In this document: in pieces, positions 45,955-51,423 of the stretch | Layout of the letters: each line of letters starts with the position of its first letter | Position numbering within the stretch: the first letter of the stretch is position 1 | NCBI RefSeq assembly: GCF_029223195.1 | Contig: NZ_JARHUF010000006.1 | Coordinates: forward strand, 1-51,423 | Direction: 5' to 3' | Length of the DNA stretch: 51,423 nt | Source of the DNA: Vibrio sp. CAU 1672 | GTDB taxonomy: Bacteria; Pseudomonadota; Gammaproteobacteria; Enterobacterales; Vibrionaceae | Position numbers and translations under genes: made by a program | Notes under the pieces: generated by a model | What the model saw: the letters and a program-made list of their open reading frames with translations, nothing else | Databases searched by the model: none | Told to the model about the DNA's origin: nothing

Positions 45955-46887
45955 CTAGCTCAGCAGAAGCCAGGTCAGCGAGGTCAGCGAAACACTAATC
46001 CACAGGCAGACACCAAACAGCAGTGGTTTTGCTCCCGCAGATTTGAGCCTGGCTAGCGAAATGCTGCAACCAATCAAGAACAGACACACCACCAGCGCTT
46101 GTTTTGCCAGCATAAACACCATGTTATATACCACTTCCCATTGCGGTAACACATCACTGACCCCAATGGCAGCGCAATACCAGAAAATAAAATAGGGGAT
46201 AGCAAGTTTACGTTTGCCGTCTGGGGTGTTGCTGGCGGTAAACAGGGCACTGCTTACCAATGCGACAGGAATGATCCACAGGGCCCGGGCCAGTTTTAAG
46301 GTCGTCGCAGTGGTGAGAGCCTCCTCGCCGTACGCAGAAGCGGCCCCTACCACTGAGGAGGTATCGTGAATGGCGACGGCTGCCCAGGTACCGAATGTAT
46401 GTTGATCTAAACCCAGAGCATGGCCAATGACAGGGAAAAGAAACAATGCAAGTGAGTTGAGCATAAACACTGTCGCCAGCGCCAGGCCAATGTGTTCATC
46501 TTTCGCCCGGATGGCCGGTGCCACCGCGGCAATGGCACTTCCGCCACAGATGGCGGTGCCCGTTGAGATAAGATAGGCTGTATGGCGGTCTAATCTGAGG
46601 GCTTTTGCCAGCAGATAGCCGCACACTAGTGTGCCCAAAATCGTGGCAACGATAAGGCCAATGCCGTCAGCGGTGACCGCCAGAGCCTCTTGAAAGTGAA
46701 TACCAAATCCGAGGCCGATAATCGAGTACGACAGCAATTTTTTGGTTATCGAGGTCAGCGACCATGCGGTCGGGACTAAGCCCAGGCTGGTGAGTAGAAA
46801 GCCAATGATTAGGGCGATGGGTGAGGTGGCATAAGGAGTCAGGCAAAAAAGCAGCGCCAGTCCAAAGGGTAAGTATTTCGTGCTCAA
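45955..46887 (-). CDS. YeiH/UPF0324-family membrane protein
   Basis: A 310-aa inner-membrane protein of the YeiH (PSE, putative sulfate exporter) family, with about ten hydrophobic segments. Conserved glycine-rich stretches are visible ([42 protein letters not shown]). The substrate of the family is not settled. The start is TTG at 46887 with a poor ribosome-binding site. The 130 bases upstream contain a long hairpin. It reads in the same direction as the MFS-acyltransferase gene. Confidence 0.85.
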   Translation of the reverse strand: MSTKYLPFGLALLFCLTPYATSPIALIIGFLLTSLGLVPTAWSLTSITKKLLSYSIIGLGFGIHFQEALAVTADGIGLIVATILGTLVCGYLLAKALRLDRHTAYLISTGTAICGGSAIAAVAPAIRAKDEHIGLALATVFMLNSLALFLFPVIGHALGLDQHTFGTWAAVAIHDTSSVVGAASAYGEEALTTATTLKLARALWIIPVALVSSALFTASNTPDGKRKLAIPYFIFWYCAAIGVSDVLPQWEVVYNMVFMLAKQALVVCLFLIGCSISLARLKSAGAKPLLFGVCLWISVSLTSLTWLLLS

Positions 46888-46955
46888 GAGAAAGTTCGCC
46901 GTCAGGAAGAAAACGCCGAGTATAACGCATCACCTAGGATCAGAAAGTCTTAATG

Positions 46956-46996
46956 ATTTGAACCTGCGTTCAGAATATCTGAACACAGATTCAAAT
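46956..46996 (-). repeat. 41-base near-perfect palindromic hairpin
   Basis: Two 19-base arms (46956-46974 and 46978-46996) around a 3-base centre. On the plus strand two C-A mismatches occur. Read as minus-strand RNA, both become U-G wobbles, so the whole 19-bp stem pairs. It lies 22 bases after the MFS-acyltransferase stop and about 69 before the YeiH-family start. There is no T-run. It could act as a terminator-like, processing or operator element. Confidence 0.7.
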
Positions 46997-47018
46997 GAGC
47001 GTCTTTATCGTTCTCAGG

Positions 47019-48893
47019 TTAACGCCAGTCACCGCGCAGTTGGCGGACTTTTTTAAACATCACTTGTGCAGTTGCATCGCCGGGTGGTACCGGTTCTCCT
47101 GCTTCAATTTCCAGTTTTGACCAGAAACGGGTTGGCCAATGGCAACATGCTTTTCCCTTGGCCCGGCTGAAAAAGCTGCCCCACAGCCCTTTTAGTGCCA
47201 TCGGGATCACCGGAACGGGACTACGGTGAAGAATGATGTCAATACCGCGCATAAACGGGTTCATCTCACCGTCAGCGGTCAGGCATCCTTCAGGGAAAAT
47301 GCACACAATGTGCCCTTCACTGAGCGCTTGTTCGACGTCACTGAAGGCGCGGCGGATAGAGCCCCGGCTGGTGGCGGAAATCGGGATCACACCCGCGCGG
47401 CGCAAAAAGTGTCTTAAAATCGGTAAGTTGGCATAGTTTTCCTCCATTACGAAGCGGATCAGTCGTGGACATACCGCACTGAGCAGCAGCGCATCCATAT
47501 AACTGACATGATTGCAGACAATCAGTGCCCCGCCATGTTCCGGTAAGTGGTGAAGGTTTTTATGTTTAACCCGATAAATGCTGTGGGTGAGTACCCAGAC
47601 CATAAAGCGCACCACAAACATCGGGCCTTGCAGGAAAAGGTAGGTGGCGACTAATAAGTTCAAAATGGCCAATAAGGTGAATAGCTGCGGAATACTCATT
47701 TCAAGTACCCCCAGGCACACCATGCCCAGAAGCGCGCTGCCGACCATAAACAATGAGTTATAAATGTTCAGCCCGGCGATCACCTGTGCCCGTTCGGTAA
47801 CCTTAGCCCGGTGTTGCATCAGGGCATACAATGGCACTATAAACAGGCCGCCAGAAGCACCAATCATCAGCAGATAGAAGAACAGCGGCCATAAGCCATC
47901 AAACCGGACAAAGGCGAGAAAGGTATCGAAGTATGGCAACTCGGCCGGTATCGACGTTGACATCAGGTAGCCAAACACCGTGATCCCCAGTGCGCCAATA
48001 GGTACGATGCCAACTTCAATACGATGGTTCGAGAGTTTATTACACAGCAGCGAGCCGACGGCGATGCCAATGGAAAATAGCGCAAGCAGAAACGACACCG
48101 CACTTTCGGTGCCGTTGAGGTGCAGCTTGGTAAAATTCGGGAACTGGGTCAGGTAGGCGGCACCCAGGAGCCAGAACCAACTAATCGCCATGATGCACTG
48201 GAAAACAATCCGGTCAGAGCGGGCAATGGCCAGGGTATGCTTGGTTTGCTGGTAGGGTTGCCAGCGAAATTTCAGCCCCGGAGCGCTGGCCTTGGCATAA
48301 GGGATCATGCGACTGGAGAAGTAACCCAGCAGGGCGAAAATGACAACGCTGGCTGCGGCAACATACTTGGCGTTAGCTGCGGAGGCGATCATTCCGGCAC
48401 CGATGGTGCCAAGTAAAATCGCAATAAAGGTACCGGCTTCAACCAAGGCATTTCCGGGTACCAGCTCTTCTTCACTCAGTTGCTGAGGAAGTAAAGCATA
48501 TTTGACCGGGCCAAAGAAAGCTGATTGGGTGCCCATCAGAAACAGCAGCAGTAATAAGATGCCGTAGCTTTCGGTCATAAAACCCACCGCACCCAGCAGC
48601 ATAATGCCGATTTCAAATAGCTTCACTTTGCGGATAAACCATGATTTTTCGTATTTATCGGCTAATACGCCAGCCGAAGCGGAAAAAAGGAAAAAGGGCA
48701 GGATGAACAGGCCTGCTGCCAGATTGATGAACAAGTTGCTTGAGACTGGCAACGCGCCAGCCCCGGCAAATGCCACAAACAGCAGTAAAACATTCTTGAA
48801 AATATTGTCGTTGAAAGCACCAAAAAACTGAGTCACAAAATAGGGCAGGAACTTTCTTTGAGTTAGCAACGACGTTTTGCCGTCAGGTGGCAT
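47019..48893 (-). CDS. MFS transporter - 1-acylglycerol-3-phosphate acyltransferase fusion
   Basis: A 624-aa protein joining two domains. Residues about 1-400 form a 12-helix major-facilitator domain like LplT (FVTQFFGAFNDNIFKN at the start). Residues about 425-600 form a PlsC acyltransferase with CNHVSYMDALLL (H-x4-D) and FPEGCLT (the acyl-acceptor motif). In enteric bacteria LplT flips lysophospholipid inwards and Aas re-acylates it; this fusion lacks the acyl-ACP synthetase part of Aas. I start it at 48893 (MPPDGKTSL) because AAGGA precedes that ATG. It follows the TetR gene by 13 bases and is probably controlled by it. It likely has a role in lysophospholipid recycling. Confidence 0.9.
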   Translation of the reverse strand: MPPDGKTSLLTQRKFLPYFVTQFFGAFNDNIFKNVLLLFVAFAGAGALPVSSNLFINLAAGLFILPFFLFSASAGVLADKYEKSWFIRKVKLFEIGIMLLGAVGFMTESYGILLLLLFLMGTQSAFFGPVKYALLPQQLSEEELVPGNALVEAGTFIAILLGTIGAGMIASAANAKYVAAASVVIFALLGYFSSRMIPYAKASAPGLKFRWQPYQQTKHTLAIARSDRIVFQCIMAISWFWLLGAAYLTQFPNFTKLHLNGTESAVSFLLALFSIGIAVGSLLCNKLSNHRIEVGIVPIGALGITVFGYLMSTSIPAELPYFDTFLAFVRFDGLWPLFFYLLMIGASGGLFIVPLYALMQHRAKVTERAQVIAGLNIYNSLFMVGSALLGMVCLGVLEMSIPQLFTLLAILNLLVATYLFLQGPMFVVRFMVWVLTHSIYRVKHKNLHHLPEHGGALIVCNHVSYMDALLLSAVCPRLIRFVMEENYANLPILRHFLRRAGVIPISATSRGSIRRAFSDVEQALSEGHIVCIFPEGCLTADGEMNPFMRGIDIILHRSPVPVIPMALKGLWGSFFSRAKGKACCHWPTRFWSKLEIEAGEPVPPGDATAQVMFKKVRQLRGDWR

Positions 48894-48906
48894 GACTAGT
48901 CCTTGA

Positions 48907-49497
48907 TTACCAGTTGATGAGATAGTTGGAGAGCAGGTTGTCAATCAGCGCCTTGCCATCGATGGGCTCAGTGGTGAAAAACTTATCATCCACGCTCAGC
49001 AGGGTAATACCATGTACACCGGCCCACAGTACGCGGCTGGCTTGTAGTACTTCAGATGCGGTGCGTTGTGGTGCCAGCTGAGCCAGCAGCTCTTCCAGCA
49101 TTGCGGTCATGCTATCGATGCGCTGGGCATGCCAGTCAGGCAGCTTTGCCCCATTCATATTGTGCTCGAAGACCAGCTGCCAGCGGTAGGGATGCTGCTG
49201 GGCAAAGTCGTGGTAGCAATGTGCAAGTTTGAACAGCGCTTGCTTTTCGTTCTGACATTGTGAGGTAGCTTGTTGTGCTTGTTGTGAAAGCTCATCCAGA
49301 GTCTGTGCAACCACGTGAAGCAGTAATAAGTTGTAGTTACCAAAAATGTTGACCAGAGTACTGGGTACATAGCCAATCATGCTGGCGATTTTACGCAGAC
49401 TTAGCTCATGATAGGAGTTTTCCGCTAAAAAGGATTTTACGGTATCTAAGGTCAGCTTGATCAGTTCTTCCCGGGTGTGATCGTTTCTACGCGCCAT
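48907..49497 (-). CDS. TetR-family transcriptional repressor
   Basis: A 196-aa regulator with an N-terminal helix-turn-helix (LSLRKIASMIGYVPSTLVNIFGN in two pieces, about residues 33-55) and a helical ligand-binding C-terminal region. It is the first gene of a two-gene operon with the MFS-acyltransferase fusion. A perfect 12-bp palindrome lies 11 bases upstream of its ATG, so it very likely represses itself and the lipid gene. The ligand is unknown; a fatty acid or lysophospholipid is plausible given the partner. Confidence 0.9.
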   Translation of the reverse strand: MARRNDHTREELIKLTLDTVKSFLAENSYHELSLRKIASMIGYVPSTLVNIFGNYNLLLLHVVAQTLDELSQQAQQATSQCQNEKQALFKLAHCYHDFAQQHPYRWQLVFEHNMNGAKLPDWHAQRIDSMTAMLEELLAQLAPQRTASEVLQASRVLWAGVHGITLLSVDDKFFTTEPIDGKALIDNLLSNYLINW

Positions 49498-49507
49498 AAT
49501 TTAATGC

Positions 49508-49534
49508 AGTATATTGAACAATGTTCAATATACT
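49508..49534. promoter_or_regulatory. TetR operator palindrome
   Basis: A perfect inverted repeat of two 12-base arms (49508-49519 and 49523-49534) with a 3-base centre, core TTGAAC-AAT-GTTCAA. It ends 11 bases before the TetR ATG and overlaps the likely -10 (TATACT on the minus strand), the normal place for an autorepressor site. Confidence 0.75.
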
Positions 49535-49747
49535 AGCAGCTGGGTAATTGGCGTCAATAAAACTAATTCCGGGTAATGACTCAATTCGCAATATTCTGAT
49601 ACATGTCTTTGTCGGCGGAATGTTTCATTGTGTTGGCAACGCGAGTATGATGCAAATACAAAGGTCTTTGGTGTGCTACAACGTGAACCTATGTTGTGGC
49701 CGTTTGGCAAAGGCTAAGTTATTTTTCGTCAACGAAAAAGGATAACG

Positions 49748-50614
49748 ATGAAACGTCTATTTTCTCTTGTTGCCTTACTGATGTTTACGGTCTCGGTGAC
49801 ACCGATTGCGGAAGCGAAGAAGTTTGGTGGTGGCAAATCTTTCGGTAAGAGCTATAAAACCGCTCCTGCCCCAAAACAGCAACAGCAAAACACCAACACG
49901 ATTGGTAAAGACCAGGCTGCTAAGCCAAGTTCTGGCAAAAAAGGTTTAATGGGAGGCCTGCTGGGAGGACTTCTGGCCGGGGGCCTACTCGCGGCTTTCT
50001 TCGGTGGTGCGTTTGAGGGTATCCAGTTTATGGATATTCTGATCTTAGGTTTGATTGCTTTTGTTATCTTTAAACTGATGCGGGGGATGCTGGGGGCCAA
50101 ACAGAGCAGCATGAACCAGTACCGCCAGCAACCAGCATTTGGTGGTAACAGCCCGAAGTTTGAGCAGCCGAACATGCAGAATTTTGAACAGCAGCCAGGT
50201 GCCACGGTGGGTGGTTTTGGTGCGCAGACGGATGTACCGCACAATTACCCACCAGGTTTTGATCAAGCGGCGTTTATTAATGGCGCGCGTGAACACTACC
50301 GTATTTTACAAGGTGCCTGGAACCATAACCAGCTAGAGACGATTGAAGAGTATGTTTCACCAAGCTTGCTTGATGATCTGAAAGCGGAACGAGCTAAACT
50401 TGAGGGTGACCAACATACCGATGTCATGTATGTAGATGCAGAAATCGTTCGTGCTGATCATGATGCGAGCAAAGCGCAGCTAAGCCTGCAGTTCAGCGGT
50501 CGTTACCGCGACGCCGTTGAAGGTATCGAAGAAAATATTGAAGATATCTGGCATCTGGAGCGAGATCTGACAGTACCTAATGCACCCTGGTTGATTGTCG
50601 GTATTCAAGGGTAA
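49748..50614 (+). CDS. Tim44-like domain protein, exported
   Basis: A 288-aa protein with a signal peptide (residues 1-23, ending IAEAK) and a low-complexity Gly/Gln/Lys stretch. A glycine-rich hydrophobic segment (about 62-85) and a further membrane helix near 92-110 (MDILILGLIAFVIFKLM) follow. The C-terminal Tim44 domain spans about 170-288 (NHNQLETIEEYVSPSLLDDL). Such bacterial proteins are membrane-associated and poorly characterised. AAGGA stands before the ATG. It diverges from the TetR gene and has its own terminator. Confidence 0.85.
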   Translation: MKRLFSLVALLMFTVSVTPIAEAKKFGGGKSFGKSYKTAPAPKQQQQNTNTIGKDQAAKPSSGKKGLMGGLLGGLLAGGLLAAFFGGAFEGIQFMDILILGLIAFVIFKLMRGMLGAKQSSMNQYRQQPAFGGNSPKFEQPNMQNFEQQPGATVGGFGAQTDVPHNYPPGFDQAAFINGAREHYRILQGAWNHNQLETIEEYVSPSLLDDLKAERAKLEGDQHTDVMYVDAEIVRADHDASKAQLSLQFSGRYRDAVEGIEENIEDIWHLERDLTVPNAPWLIVGIQG

Positions 50615-50642
50615 CATTCCGCCGTTCAGTTTAGTCTTAGTC

Positions 50643-50669
50643 AAAATCCTGCTTATGGCGGGATTTTTT
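50643..50669 (+). terminator. Terminator after the Tim44-like gene
   Basis: A 10-bp stem with one G-T pair (AAAATCCTGC with the stretch ending GGATTTT), a 4-5 base loop and six T. Confidence 0.8.
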
Positions 50670-50964
50670 GTATCTGGTGTTGTCAGGCGTCACGACTGAG
50701 AAGTGACAGAGATACTGATAGTAGTGACGGCTGCACTGGGCAGATCTTCGGCCAATGATCACGGCGGGAGATTAGCCAGGCAGCGGTTTCTACACAAGTG
50801 TCATCCGGAAAGGGGGATCAATAAGGTGGTTTGAAATACACTATCACTGCTCCCCGCCCGGTAGTCGTAACGGATTGATAAGCGTCATGAGTTAGCAGGG
50901 GGGAGTTGGGAGTGATCCCAGTCGTCGCAGATTTGAGCGTAGAAAGTGGTGTATTAACAGAATG
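50670..50964. other. Intergenic region without recognisable features
   Basis: About 295 bases between the Tim44-gene terminator and the tRNA-Tyr terminator. No credible frame, RNA or repeat was found. Confidence 0.5.
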
Positions 50965-50993
50965 AAAAAAGCCAGCTCAATGAGCTGGCTTTT
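50965..50993 (-). terminator. Terminator of the tRNA-Tyr operon
   Basis: A perfect 13-bp stem (50967-50979 with 50981-50993). On the minus strand it ends with a run of T (TTTTTT). It lies a few bases past the last tRNA-Tyr. Confidence 0.88.
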
Positions 50994-50998
50994 CAATA

Positions 50999-51083
<85 letters not shown>

Positions 51084-51155
51084 AGGGTATTTTTATCCTT
51101 AGCTGCTGTTTTCCCAACGCGAACAACCAAGTGTTTCTCTTAAACAGAGAGAATA

Positions 51156-51240
<85 letters not shown>

Positions 51241-51312
51241 AGGGTATTTTTATCCTTAGTTGTTGTTTTCCCAACACGAACAACCAAGCGTTTCTCTTCA
51301 ACAGAGAGAATA

Positions 51313-51397
<85 letters not shown>

Positions 51398-51423
51398 AGG
51401 GTATTTTTATCCTTAGCTGTTGT

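Overview
The window looks like a stretch of a Vibrionaceae chromosome. The marks of this are the gene order tig-clpP-clpX-lon-hupB-ppiD-comEA-like, a rhombosortase, a complete menF-D-H-B-C-E run, an alaA very close to the enteric protein, and three tandem tRNA-Tyr genes. The species cannot be fixed from the sequence alone.

Positions 1 to about 12,900 form an AT-richer accessory island ending next to a tRNA-Arg(TCT) gene. It holds a type I restriction-modification operon transcribed leftwards (hsdM-hsdS-HrgA/COG2958-like-hsdR). Next come two rightward genes, an unrecognised protein of about 292 aa and a JAMM/MPN-type putative metalloprotease. These are followed by a DUF4145-Sel1-SEC-C protein and, on the opposite strand, a lone PD-(D/E)XK nuclease-like gene. 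This middle block (7.6-12.4 kb) is the best candidate for an undescribed defence-type module. Around the tRNA-Arg are gene scars: a LysR C-terminus and the C-terminus of a serine hydrolase.

From 13.7 to 24 kb lie ordinary chromosomal genes: a LysR regulator, a CorC/HlyC-type membrane protein, a RhlE-like helicase, a BCCT transporter, tRNA-Pro(GGG), SelO, and a cytochrome b plus octaheme cytochrome c pair preceded by a well-placed FNR-like box. A small basic protein of 61 aa follows.

From 24.3 to 33.5 kb is the protein quality-control cluster: trigger factor, ClpP, ClpX, Lon, HU-beta, PpiD and a ComEA-like protein. Sigma-32-like promoters are visible before lon (expected) and far upstream of tig (less expected). 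From 33.8 to 38.2 kb are the rhombosortase, a DTW-domain tRNA modification enzyme, a dGTPase-like and a YfbR nucleotidase pair, and alaA. From 38.4 to 45.6 kb is the menaquinone operon with overlapping genes. Menaquinone would supply the quinol that the octaheme/cytochrome b pair may use under anaerobiosis.

The last part contains a YeiH-family permease, a TetR regulator with a perfect palindromic operator controlling an MFS-acyltransferase fusion, a Tim44-domain protein, and three tRNA-Tyr(GTA) genes in 157-bp tandem units running off the end of the window. All functional calls rest on motif recognition and gene order; no database search was possible.
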